Of a stretch of DNA of 64,000 nt, positions 19,085-27,067 are shown in pieces. The stretch lies in the NCBI GenBank assembly GCA_965246875.1, contig CBDFFU010000003.1:496001-560000 (forward strand). Direction: 5' to 3'. The position numbers and the translations under genes were made by a program. The first letter of the stretch is position 1; the number at the start of each line of letters is the position of its first letter. The notes below the pieces were generated by a model. That model was not told where the DNA came from and made no database searches. It saw only the letters and a program-made list of their open reading frames with translations. This DNA comes from DASWYT01 sp965246875. Its GTDB lineage: Bacteria > Pseudomonadota > Alphaproteobacteria > Micavibrionales > SZUA-601.

Positions 19085-19090
19085 TGTCAG

Positions 19091-19519
19091 TTAAATGATA
19101 TCACGACTATTTGGTGCTTTATCGACTGGACCGCCGGGAATGGCCCACATTTTTTCCAAAGCGTAAAATGTGCGCACTTCGGGGCGGAACAAATGGATGA
19201 TGACATCCTGGGCATCGATCAACACCCAGTCGCCTTCGCTCTGGCCTTCACACCGCGCGCGCATGCCATAGTCTTCGCGCAGCATGTCGACGATACGGCC
19301 CGCAAGCGCGCTCACCTGACGGTTCGATTTCCCCGAAGCTATAATCATCGTGTCGGCAATGCTGGTCTTGCCACGCAGATCAATGGCCAAAATCTCCTCG
19401 GCTTTGTTCTCGTCCAGCAAGGCGGTCAAAGCCTTGGCCAACAGAACCGGATCATACGGTTTTTGTGGCGCGTCTGCGGGATCGGCGGCGAGGGATGGTG
19501 CGGGTGCCTGATCGGCCAA
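19091..19519 (-). CDS. rsfS: Ribosomal silencing factor RsfS
   Basis: Binds ribosomal protein uL14 and blocks subunit joining when nutrients are short. 142 residues; an Ala/Pro-rich N-terminal extension of about 25 residues precedes the core (KAEEILAIDLRGKTSIADTM, then IIASGKSNRQVSALAGRI, and EGDWVLIDAQDVIIHLFRPE). The C-terminal RTFYALEKMW is typical. Start ATG after TTCTCC-complement (GGAGAA) on the minus strand. First gene of the rsfS-rlmH unit, divergent from the cyclophilin gene across 142 bases. Confidence 0.96.
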   Translation of the reverse strand: MADQAPAPSLAADPADAPQKPYDPVLLAKALTALLDENKAEEILAIDLRGKTSIADTMIIASGKSNRQVSALAGRIVDMLREDYGMRARCEGQSEGDWVLIDAQDVIIHLFRPEVRTFYALEKMWAIPGGPVDKAPNSRDII

Positions 19520-19661
19520 AACGATTCTCCATAAGAACGATAAAATGTCGTTGCATCATAAAGGTCTGTGATAGGTGAAGCAACTCTTTTCCCGTCATTG
19601 ATGGTTGACACGTTCTTTAATCCAGCCAAAGATACGATAAATCCAACCCCACGAGGACGCG

Positions 19662-20264
19662 ATGAAAACATTGTTTGCGGCTTTAATCATGCTGGCAGCC
19701 CCAGCTCTCGCTTATGCGACAGACACGATCGTTCAAAAGGAGAAAACGGTGACCACAACCACAACAGCCGCCACATCGGCTCAAACAAGTAAACAGACCC
19801 ATGACAATCTTGTGCTGGAAACCAGCAAAGGCAAAGTTGTGATCGCGTTGCGTGCTGACCTGGCACCAAATCATGTCGCGCGTATCGAAGAACTGGCGAA
19901 AAGCGGCTTTTACGATGGCGTGATTTTTCACCGCGTGATCCCGGGCTTTATGGCCCAGACCGGCGATCCATCGGGTACCGGTACCGGCGGTTCGGACAAG
20001 CCGAACTTGAAAGCGGAATTTACCAAGACACCTTATGTGCGTGGCACATTGGGCATGGCCCGCACCAGCGATCCCAACTCAGCCAACAGCCAGTTCTTTA
20101 TCTCTTTTGGCGATAATGGTTTCCTGAATGGTCAATACACCGTCTTTGGTGAAGTGGTTTCGGGTATGGATGTCGTCGATAAAATCAACGCGGGTGAGCC
20201 ACCCGCCAATCCGGATAAAATCGTTAAGGCCAGCATCGAAAGCGCTGCCACAGCGTCGCATTAA
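19662..20264 (+). CDS. Exported cyclophilin-type peptidyl-prolyl isomerase
   Basis: 200 residues. The signal peptide (MKTLFAALIMLAAPALAYA) is followed by a Thr-rich spacer of about 25 residues and a cyclophilin domain. The domain carries FYDGVIFHRVIPGFMAQTGD with the catalytic Arg, then GTLGMARTSDPNSANSQFFI and FGEVVSGMDVVDKI. It should catalyse proline isomerisation during folding of periplasmic proteins. The SH3 gene begins 12 bases downstream, so the two may be cotranscribed. Confidence 0.93.
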   Translation: MKTLFAALIMLAAPALAYATDTIVQKEKTVTTTTTAATSAQTSKQTHDNLVLETSKGKVVIALRADLAPNHVARIEELAKSGFYDGVIFHRVIPGFMAQTGDPSGTGTGGSDKPNLKAEFTKTPYVRGTLGMARTSDPNSANSQFFISFGDNGFLNGQYTVFGEVVSGMDVVDKINAGEPPANPDKIVKASIESAATASH

Positions 20265-20276
20265 GGTCTCGAACGG

Positions 20277-20801
20277 ATGCGTTCACGCATTGTATTACTC
20301 GCATTGATGATCAGCCTGTTCTGCGGAGCAGGCTGTTTCTCTATGCGGCCGGTTTATGCCGCAGGCAGTAACGCCGATGACGCGGCAGAAAAATTGCCGC
20401 GCTTTGTTATGCTGGCGTCACCCGAAGTCAATTTGCGCACGGGGCCAGGAACGCGCTATCCCATCGACTGGGTCATCAGACGCAAAGGCCTGCCGGTTGA
20501 AATCGTGCAGGAATTCGAACACTGGCGCAAAGCCCGCACCCAGGACGGCAGTACGGGCTGGGCGCACAAGGTCATGCTCAATCACTATCGCGGCCTGATT
20601 GTCAGTGGAAAAGAACCACAAAACCTGTATGCCAAACCGGACACAACAGCGCGCGTCCAAGCCCGCGTCGAACCCGAAGTTACGGGTCGCTTAGAGCGCT
20701 GCCGAAGAGACTGGTGTGAGGCCAAAATCCAAGGCTTTGAGGGCTGGCTGCCCAAGACGAGCTTTTGGGGTGCGTATAAAGATGAAACGTTTGACGATTA
20801 A
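20277..20801 (+). CDS. Exported protein with two bacterial SH3 domains
   Basis: 174 residues. The signal peptide (LLALMISLFCGAGCFSMRPVYA) is followed by two SH3-like repeats. The first is at about residues 42-103 (NLRTGPGTRYPIDWVI ... GWAHKVML) and the second at about 115-165 (NLYAKPDTTARV ... GWLPKTSFWG). Such SH3 proteins are common and conserved in alphaproteobacteria and probably bind cell-wall peptides; no catalytic domain is attached. A Cys in the signal region (AGC) could be read as a lipobox, but the surrounding sequence fits cleavage at VYA better. Confidence 0.8.
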   Translation: MRSRIVLLALMISLFCGAGCFSMRPVYAAGSNADDAAEKLPRFVMLASPEVNLRTGPGTRYPIDWVIRRKGLPVEIVQEFEHWRKARTQDGSTGWAHKVMLNHYRGLIVSGKEPQNLYAKPDTTARVQARVEPEVTGRLERCRRDWCEAKIQGFEGWLPKTSFWGAYKDETFDD

Positions 20802-20805
20802 TTTA

Positions 20806-20833
20806 TTGACATATTAAAAATATTGTGTAATTA
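20806..20833 (+). promoter_or_regulatory. Predicted promoter of the HExxH gene
   Basis: TTGACA (20806-20811) matches the sigma-70 -35 consensus. A weak TAATTA lies 16 bases on (20828-20833). It lies directly after the SH3 gene stop. Confidence 0.45.
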
Positions 20834-20864
20834 ATTAAGGGGTAAAATTAACCGAGGCTTTATC

Positions 20865-21887
20865 GTGAGCGAAACAGTGAATAATTATACAGCGAAAGAT
20901 TTTCTGCGTAACGCTAAAGAATTAAACAAAAGACATGGGTTAAAAGCGGCTTTAAAATTGGAAAATCCGATATGGGAAGCAGATTCTTATTTTTTATCTC
21001 GGATTGCAAAGGATATTCACCCATTGGCTGTAGCGGCTTACCAGTATTCACAAACGTTGCCAAAAAAACAGCGGGACAGTTTTCTTGAAACATATCAAAC
21101 ACAGATAAACGGCGTCGAGTTTTTTTCTCCCTCGTTTTATCAGTATACGAAACAATTTTCCGAGAAACTGAATGACAGATTTTGCGCTAGCGAGCCGACG
21201 GAAGAACACTGGAGAGCAACAAAACGTTGTGACAAATTGAAGACCAACAGTAAGTTGTACGCGACTTTTGTCGACACCATGGCTGAAGAAGGAATCGTGT
21301 CTGGAAAGCAAAAAAATAAGCGTGTTTTCTTTAGGAAAAATGGTGCAAGATCAAGTACAGCATTAGCAAGTTATAATGCTGAATCTGATAAAGTTTTTTT
21401 AGTCTGCAATGCTGACTATAATATTTCAATAGGCTCTTTTGATTTGTCGTTTACAAAGTTAGCGGTAATTCCTTCGTATCTTGCTGGAACTTTTGCGTTT
21501 AATCATGTGTTGTCTTATCCGGTCGCGGCGGCAGTAACGGTTCTTTCTTTGATTTCCTCTCTTTATCTCAAGCAAAAACAACAGGGACTCGATCCTGTTT
21601 TGGGAATCAAGCCTGCAAATACATCCATACTAGATAAGTCTTGGCAAGAAAATAAAAGTGTAGTTTTTCATGAAGCGGTTGGTCATGCCTTGCAAGCAAA
21701 AGTAAACACGTTTGCACAGAGCAAACCAGAGGAAGCTATGGAAAAATATGGGTTCACGCCTGGAGATCACGCTCTTTTTGAAAAATCAGATTATGATTAT
21801 ACTTTGGATAATGAAACACATACAAAGCATTACACAAACAATGTTCAGGAGCGTTTGGCGCGTTATGCTGAATTACTGGCGTTTTAG
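20865..21887 (+). CDS. Unknown membrane protein with HExxH motif
   Basis: 340 residues, AT-rich, no family recognised. A charged helical N-terminal region (about 1-180) is followed by two adjacent hydrophobic segments (about residues 195-245, around LAVIPSYLAGTFAFNHVL and AAAVTVLSLISSLYL). A C-terminal segment carries VVFHEAVGHALQ, a classic HExxH zinc-binding signature. The last residues (NNVQERLARYAELLAF) hold Glu residues that could be a third ligand. The layout is compatible with a membrane-anchored metalloprotease. The start is a GTG with GAGG seven bases upstream; no earlier ATG exists. Base composition unlike its neighbours suggests acquisition. The function is open. Confidence 0.65.
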   Translation: MSETVNNYTAKDFLRNAKELNKRHGLKAALKLENPIWEADSYFLSRIAKDIHPLAVAAYQYSQTLPKKQRDSFLETYQTQINGVEFFSPSFYQYTKQFSEKLNDRFCASEPTEEHWRATKRCDKLKTNSKLYATFVDTMAEEGIVSGKQKNKRVFFRKNGARSSTALASYNAESDKVFLVCNADYNISIGSFDLSFTKLAVIPSYLAGTFAFNHVLSYPVAAAVTVLSLISSLYLKQKQQGLDPVLGIKPANTSILDKSWQENKSVVFHEAVGHALQAKVNTFAQSKPEEAMEKYGFTPGDHALFEKSDYDYTLDNETHTKHYTNNVQERLARYAELLAF

Positions 21888-21952
21888 TTTCTGCATCTAA
21901 AAACTATTAAAGACGATTTACATCAACGCGAAAACTTGCGTCAGAAATGAAA

Positions 21953-22693
21953 CTATTTCCGCACCCAGCCCGCCTTTGTCAAAATCGGCGCATACAAATC
22001 ATCTTCAATCGCAATCTGTGTTGCCGCAATTTCATTCGCATTTGGTGCGCGATCCTGAAACGTCACTTTCGGCGCGTCGGTAATCAGTGCAATCGGGGTT
22101 TGTTCCGCGCCTTCGCCCATGATGTAGACGGCGGGTACGGCCAGCGCGTCCAGCATGTTGATCTGCGTCATGCGCAAGGGTTTGCCAAAACAATCGGGCT
22201 TGCCGCGGTAATCGTACAAGGGTTCAAACCCGCACCAGCCCAGTCCGATGCCGGTCACGCCCCAGCGTAGCGGTGTTGTGTGGCTGTCGGTGATCAACAC
22301 GCCCAGATGTTGCACGCCATGCCGCATCCGCAAATACGACCAGATGCGCCAGGCCGACGCTTGAATATCGCGCGGATAGAGAATGTAAATATCTTCACCG
22401 TTTGATTCATCGATGCCGGCGGTAGCAATCAAAATTTTGTTTTTGATCGTCAGATGCACGTCATACGGGTTATGGTCCGGTTTCGGCAGATAGGCGTCGG
22501 CTTCTTGTTTGATCAGTTCATATTTATCAGCCACATCTGCTTTGGGAATGACCGACCCTTCACACAGGCTGATGACTTTCGACGTGATGCAGACAATGGT
22601 GTTTTCTGCCAGGGCCGTTAAAGCCGTATCGAGCAGTGTCTCTACTTTATCGCCAGGGCGCACCAAAGCGGTTTTGACAGGTATAATCTGCAT
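21953..22693 (-). CDS. CofE-like gamma-glutamyl ligase, putative folate metabolism
   Basis: 246 residues matching the coenzyme F420-0:gamma-glutamyl ligase (CofE) superfamily. The N-terminal half shows LAENTIVCITSKVISLCEGS. The middle carries TAGIDESNG and a metal-ligand-like LITDSHTTPLRWGVTGIGLG, and the C-terminal half has INMLDALAVPAVYIMGEGAEQTPIALI. Members outside F420 producers are often annotated as folate-metabolism glutamate ligases. It lies 16 bases downstream of a dihydrofolate reductase gene on the same strand, which supports gamma-glutamylation of a folate. No F420 biosynthesis genes are visible here. The substrate is inferred. Confidence 0.8.
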   Translation of the reverse strand: MQIIPVKTALVRPGDKVETLLDTALTALAENTIVCITSKVISLCEGSVIPKADVADKYELIKQEADAYLPKPDHNPYDVHLTIKNKILIATAGIDESNGEDIYILYPRDIQASAWRIWSYLRMRHGVQHLGVLITDSHTTPLRWGVTGIGLGWCGFEPLYDYRGKPDCFGKPLRMTQINMLDALAVPAVYIMGEGAEQTPIALITDAPKVTFQDRAPNANEIAATQIAIEDDLYAPILTKAGWVRK

Positions 22694-22709
22694 AATTGAA
22701 CAACCTTTC

Positions 22710-23246
22710 TCAGGCGACTTGCAACAGTGGATTTTTCAGATACTGAATGGTAAAGGCGTCGCGTTTGTCTGTACGGGTCACACTCCAATGCCGCGCCGCT
22801 TGTAAAAATGCTTCTGGCAAAAAACAATCCGCGTCGTAACAGCCTTTGATTTTGCTGAGGGTCAAATCATCGATCATGTCGCGCATAAAGAGTTGCGATA
22901 CAACGTTTGCGCCGCCGATAGCGGAAATAGCCTTCTCTGACGGCGCTGCCTGAACAGCTGCCGGTAAAGCCTCGAGGCTGGGGACAAATACAATGTTATT
23001 CTGCTTATACGCATCAGTCGAATCATGACTCATGGTTCTGGACAACACAATAACATGACGGTTTTGCAGCGCCTGTGCGGGCAATGCCTGCAATGTCTTG
23101 CGGCCCACGATAAGGGTATGGCCGCGTGTCGTATCGCGGAAATGCTGCAAATCCTCCGGGCAATCCCACGGCAGGCCCTGATCTTTGCCAAACGCCCGAT
23201 TTTCGGCGTAGGCAATCACGCAATGGATGGTTCTATTGGCAATCAT
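22710..23246 (-). CDS. folA: Dihydrofolate reductase
   Basis: NADPH-dependent reduction of dihydrofolate to tetrahydrofolate. 178 residues, divergent. Family features: VIAYAENRAFGKDQGLPWDCPEDLQHFRD in place of the usual IGxxNxLPWxLPxDL, then TLIVGRKTLQALP, and SAIGGANVVSQLFMRDMIDDLTLSKI. The catalytic acidic residue lies in DCPEDL. It is the first gene of a two-gene unit with the CofE-like ligase and is divergent from fabA across 135 bases. Confidence 0.88.
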   Translation of the reverse strand: MIANRTIHCVIAYAENRAFGKDQGLPWDCPEDLQHFRDTTRGHTLIVGRKTLQALPAQALQNRHVIVLSRTMSHDSTDAYKQNNIVFVPSLEALPAAVQAAPSEKAISAIGGANVVSQLFMRDMIDDLTLSKIKGCYDADCFLPEAFLQAARHWSVTRTDKRDAFTIQYLKNPLLQVA

Positions 23247-23381
23247 GATTCAATCTCAAAAACAAATGATTTCTGTTTTAAGAGACCTTATGACTATTGA
23301 CAAGCCTTAAGCAGACTTGGCCTGGCACCTCTTTTCTGCTATTACTTTGCCCATATTCCCATTCTCCGCTAAAGGATTGCC

Positions 23382-23942
23382 ATGACGACCGCAGCCGCCC
23401 TGTCGCCATTCCCGTTCACGCCACAAGCGTCTTATGATTTCAATGATTTGCTGGCCTGTGGGCGTGGCGAATTGTTTGGTCCGGGCAATGCCAAATTGCC
23501 GGCCCCACCGATGTTGATGTTCGATCGCATTCCGCATGCCTCGCTCGAGGGTGGTGCATTCGGCAAAGGCGAAATCCGCGCCGAGCTGGATATCAAGCCG
23601 GATCTGTGGTTTTTCCAATGTCACTTTTTGGGCGACCCGGTCATGCCGGGCTGTCTGGGTCTTGACGCCTTGTGGCAATTGGTCGGGTTCTATCTGGGCT
23701 GGACCGGTGCCCAAGGCTCGGGCCGCGCGCTTGGCGTTGGCGAAGTGAAATTCACCGGCCAGGTCTTGCCGGAAGCAAAACGGGTGACCTACCAGATCGA
23801 CATCAAACGCCTGATCAATCGCAAATTGGTGCTGGGCATTGCGGATGGCAAAATGTTTGTCGACGGGCAATTGATTTATGAAGCGAACGATCTGCGCGTG
23901 GGCCTGTTTGCCAATCCGCGCGCCCTTGGTCAAAGCGAATAA
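23382..23942 (+). CDS. fabA: 3-hydroxydecanoyl-ACP dehydratase/isomerase
   Basis: Dehydrates 3-hydroxydecanoyl-ACP and isomerises the product to the cis-3 form, the branch point to unsaturated fatty acids. 186 residues. The active-site His is in FQCHFLGDPVMPGCLGLDALWQ (about residue 83), and the conserved QLVGFYLGW follows. It leads the fabA-fabB-fabI operon; the partner ketosynthase fabB lies 170 bases downstream, with a small frame filling the gap. Confidence 0.96.
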   Translation: MTTAAALSPFPFTPQASYDFNDLLACGRGELFGPGNAKLPAPPMLMFDRIPHASLEGGAFGKGEIRAELDIKPDLWFFQCHFLGDPVMPGCLGLDALWQLVGFYLGWTGAQGSGRALGVGEVKFTGQVLPEAKRVTYQIDIKRLINRKLVLGIADGKMFVDGQLIYEANDLRVGLFANPRALGQSE

Positions 23943-23948
23943 ATCAGC

Positions 23949-24116
23949 ATGTTAAATTTTCAAGCAGTTGCGAAAACTTTTTTAAATACAATAGGCAGTA
24001 CCTGGACGGGTTTGCTTCATGATATGAAGCAGGATGTGACAGCACCAAAACGTTATCCGCTTTATAAAAAGAACCCCGCTCGTAACACTTATCTGCACCG
24101 GAGTAGCCGTTCATGA
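23949..24116 (+). CDS. Possible small ORF between fabA and fabB
   Basis: A 55-codon frame starting six bases after fabA and ending in a TGA that overlaps the fabB ATG as ATGA. It fills the fabA-fabB gap exactly. The product would be basic and soluble (start MLNFQAVAKTFLNTIGSTW, end YLHRSSRS). There is no Shine-Dalgarno before its ATG, so it would depend on coupling to fabA translation. No homologue recognised. It could equally be untranslated spacer. Confidence 0.35.
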   Translation: MLNFQAVAKTFLNTIGSTWTGLLHDMKQDVTAPKRYPLYKKNPARNTYLHRSSRS

Positions 24117-25342
24117 CAGCATTACGACGCGTCGTCGTCACCGGCATTGGCATCGTGTCCGCCATCGGCAATGACAAGGATGAAGTGACGGCCTCGTTGC
24201 AAAACGGCACGTCCGGCATTGTGGCAGCACCCGACTATGCGAAAATGAATTTCCGCAGTCATGTGTATGGCCCGGTCAAAAACCTCAATATCGAAGAGAA
24301 AATCGACCGCCGCATTTTGCGCTTCATGGGGCCGGGGGCCGCTTATACGTATATCGCCATGCAACAGGCGATCGCCGATGCGAAACTGACAGAAAGTGAT
24401 GTCAGCAATCCGCGCACCGGGATTGTCGCCGGGTCCGGCGGCCCGTCGACCAGTGCCTTAGTCGAAGCCGCGTTGATCACGATGGATAAAGGCCCGAAAC
24501 GCGTTGGCCCGTATGCCGTGCCAAAAGCCATGTGCAGCACGGTCTCGGCCAACCTTGCGACCTCATTCCAGATCAAGGGTGTCAACTACACGATTTCGTC
24601 GGCCTGTTCGACCTCGGCGCATTGCATCGGTCATGGTGCCGAACTCATTCAATTCGGCAAGCAGGACATTGTGTTTGCTGGTGGTGGTGAGGAACTGGAC
24701 TGGGCGTTATCCGCGTTGTTCGACGCGATGGGAGCCTTGTCCTCAAAATACAACGACACCCCCGAAACCGCATCACGCGCGTATGATGCGACACGCGACG
24801 GGTTCGTCATTGCGGCGGGTGGCGGCATGCTGGTGCTGGAAGAGTATGAACATGCAAAAGCGCGTGGCGCGCACATCTATGCGGAACTTACCGGTTACGG
24901 CGCCAATTCCGACGGTGTCGATATGGTGGCCCCAAGTGGCGAAGGCGCCATACGTTGTATGGAACTGGCGTTGGCTACGGTCAAAACACCGATTACCTAT
25001 ATCAACACACACGGCACCTCGACACCGGTGGGGGACATGAAAGAGTTGGACGCCATGCGCGCCGTGTTCGGTGACAAAGCGCCGCCATTTTCATCGACCA
25101 AATCCCTGACGGGTCATTCGCAAGGGGCCACTGGCGTGCAGGAAGCGATTTATTGCTTGCTGATGATGCAACACAGCTTTATCACGGCCTCCGCCAATGT
25201 GACCGAGGTTGATCCGGCGGTTGGCGATTTGCCGCTGGTGTTGACGCGTCAGGACAATGTCGATCACCAGACGATTTTAAGTAACTCTTTCGGCTTTGGC
25301 GGCACGAACGCTACTTTGGCCTTCTCGAAAATTAAGGACTAA
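24113..25342 (+). CDS. fabB: 3-oxoacyl-ACP synthase I
   Basis: Ketosynthase that elongates cis-3-decenoyl-ACP in unsaturated fatty-acid synthesis. 409 residues. The nucleophile lies in ISSACSTSAHCIGHG (about residue 163), and the two His are in NTHGTSTPVGD and TKSLTGHSQGATG. The Gly-rich end reads NSFGFGGTNATL. GGAG lies before the ATG. fabI follows six bases after the stop, which supports one operon. Confidence 0.96.
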   Translation: MTALRRVVVTGIGIVSAIGNDKDEVTASLQNGTSGIVAAPDYAKMNFRSHVYGPVKNLNIEEKIDRRILRFMGPGAAYTYIAMQQAIADAKLTESDVSNPRTGIVAGSGGPSTSALVEAALITMDKGPKRVGPYAVPKAMCSTVSANLATSFQIKGVNYTISSACSTSAHCIGHGAELIQFGKQDIVFAGGGEELDWALSALFDAMGALSSKYNDTPETASRAYDATRDGFVIAAGGGMLVLEEYEHAKARGAHIYAELTGYGANSDGVDMVAPSGEGAIRCMELALATVKTPITYINTHGTSTPVGDMKELDAMRAVFGDKAPPFSSTKSLTGHSQGATGVQEAIYCLLMMQHSFITASANVTEVDPAVGDLPLVLTRQDNVDHQTILSNSFGFGGTNATLAFSKIKD

Positions 25343-25348
25343 ACCCCC

Positions 25349-26203
25349 ATGAGCAATCCACGCAACAATCCTTTTGCCAACGGCATTCTGGCTGGCAAAA
25401 AGGGCCTGATCATGGGCATCGCCAATGACCGCTCCATCGCCTGGGGTATCGCCGAAGCCTGTTACAATCAGGGGGCGGAACTGGGTTTCACCTATCAGAA
25501 CGATGCGTTCAAAAAACGTGTCGAACCGCTGGTGGCTGGTTTTGCCCAAGCAGGTCAGAAAAGTCCGTTTCTGGTGGAATGTGATGCAACAGACGAAGCC
25601 GCATTAGACAAAACCTTTGCCGACATCAAAGAACAATGGGGTGATATCGACTTTCTGGTTCACGCTATCGCGTTCTCAAATAAAGATGAATTAAAAGGCC
25701 GTTATTGCGACACCAGCCTGGAAAACTTTTTGAACACGATGAATATTTCGTGTTATTCCTTCACCTCGATCGCGCGCCGCGCCTCGGAAATCATGCCACG
25801 CGGCGGCAGCTTGCTGACCCTGACCTATATCGGGTCGGAACGCGTCATTCCCAATTACAACGTCATGGGTGTGGCTAAAGCCGCACTTGAGTCATCCGTG
25901 CGTTACCTCGCCGCTGACTTCGGCCAGCAAAATATTCGTGTCCACGCCTTAAGCGCCGGCCCGATGAAAACCTTGGCGGGTTCTGCCATCGCCAACGCGC
26001 GCTACACCTTCCGCACCGCCGAACAAACAGCGGCCTTAAACCGCACTGTGACACTCGACGACCTCGGCAACGCCTCCGTTTATCTATTGTCCGACATGTC
26101 AGCGGCCACCTCGGGCGAAGTCCACTACATCGACGCCGGCTTCCGTGCCATGGGCATGATAGCACCATGGCGGATGGAAACAGATCAGAGCACGACTGAT
26201 TAA
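25349..26203 (+). CDS. fabI: Enoyl-ACP reductase (NADH)
   Basis: Final reduction step of the fatty-acid elongation cycle. 284 residues, short-chain dehydrogenase fold. The cofactor loop is GIANDRSIAWGIA, as in FabI. The catalytic Tyr/Lys region is LTYIGSERVIPNYNVMGVAKAALE. SAGPMKTLAGSAI follows, in the loop that triclosan-type inhibitors contact in FabI. It is the last gene of the fabA-fabB-fabI unit. No terminator is evident before the promoter at 26206. Confidence 0.96.
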   Translation: MSNPRNNPFANGILAGKKGLIMGIANDRSIAWGIAEACYNQGAELGFTYQNDAFKKRVEPLVAGFAQAGQKSPFLVECDATDEAALDKTFADIKEQWGDIDFLVHAIAFSNKDELKGRYCDTSLENFLNTMNISCYSFTSIARRASEIMPRGGSLLTLTYIGSERVIPNYNVMGVAKAALESSVRYLAADFGQQNIRVHALSAGPMKTLAGSAIANARYTFRTAEQTAALNRTVTLDDLGNASVYLLSDMSAATSGEVHYIDAGFRAMGMIAPWRMETDQSTTD

Positions 26204-26205
26204 TA

Positions 26206-26234
26206 TTGACATAATTTGAAGTTACTGCTATTAT
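26206..26234 (+). promoter_or_regulatory. Near-consensus sigma-70 promoter
   Basis: TTGACA (26206-26211), a 17-base spacer and TATTAT (26229-26234). The -10 box ends seven bases before the ATG at 26242, so the expected transcription start coincides with the start codon and the mRNA should be leaderless. Confidence 0.7.
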
Positions 26235-26241
26235 TTAGCGC

Positions 26242-27036
26242 ATGTATAAAATGCTGCGCCCTGAATCCCCGATCGTGAAATATGGCGTTCCTGCGGCTGC
26301 TTTAACCTATGCATTAGCAGACGGCGCCAGTTTAAATGATAACCCATACATGGGTGGTGCATTTTTATTGGCTTGCGGTGCTGGCTCCATTGATGGGAAA
26401 ACGCCCACAGGTGTTGTAACACAATACAGCTTGTCGATGTGTGGCTACGGGTTTATGGCTGTCAATGCCTGGCAGCAAAAGAATTATCCAGAATTAGTAT
26501 CGGCCTTTGGCGGTTTTGTCGCTTGTACGCGGACGATTGCGAATAATTTTCCCGGCAGTGTCTATGACCAGCAGCTTTCAAAGCTGTCAGTTTTTAGAAA
26601 TGCAAAACATTATTTACAAACGACACCGGTCGGCACTTATACCAAACAAGCATTCGATACCGTCAGCGAAGCACCAGCAAATCTGTTACGTCTGGCGGTT
26701 AAGCCGTGCCAAACATCAAAACACGAAACGATCCGCGACTTTGGCCAAAATATAGATGAAATCAGCAGACGCCCGCTTTTTGCCGGCGCTTTATTCGCCA
26801 GCCTCTGCGATCTGGGCTATTTGTGGAGCGGGCATATAAGCCATGATAAAACTAAACGCGGATCAGGTGTTGGCTGGTTGTTAGGCAGTTTGTTTTCCGC
26901 GATTGCTGTTCCCAAAGAAGGCGAAAAAAATGTTTTCCGCGCCATGTTTGACGTTGCCCGCGACGCGATTACAGGCCAGCGTCATCACAATGATAATGAT
27001 GGTCCCGCAACACCTGGCACACCGCAGGTTGCTTAA
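26242..27036 (+). CDS. Unknown protein with hydrophobic segments
   Basis: 264 residues, no family recognised. The N-terminal half contains several weakly hydrophobic Gly/Ala-rich stretches (GVPAAALTYALADGAS, GGAFLLACGAGSI, SLSMCGYGFMAVNAW) that could be short membrane helices. A second hydrophobic region is near residues 190-205 and 215-230. The C-terminus is polar, with NDNDGPATPGTPQVA. It has its own promoter, and the start codon appears to sit at the transcription start. It lies between fabI and rlmE with no obvious functional link. Confidence 0.7.
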   Translation: MYKMLRPESPIVKYGVPAAALTYALADGASLNDNPYMGGAFLLACGAGSIDGKTPTGVVTQYSLSMCGYGFMAVNAWQQKNYPELVSAFGGFVACTRTIANNFPGSVYDQQLSKLSVFRNAKHYLQTTPVGTYTKQAFDTVSEAPANLLRLAVKPCQTSKHETIRDFGQNIDEISRRPLFAGALFASLCDLGYLWSGHISHDKTKRGSGVGWLLGSLFSAIAVPKEGEKNVFRAMFDVARDAITGQRHHNDNDGPATPGTPQVA

Positions 27037-27067
27037 TCCTTTGTCCTTCGCGTAAACTGCACCCATC

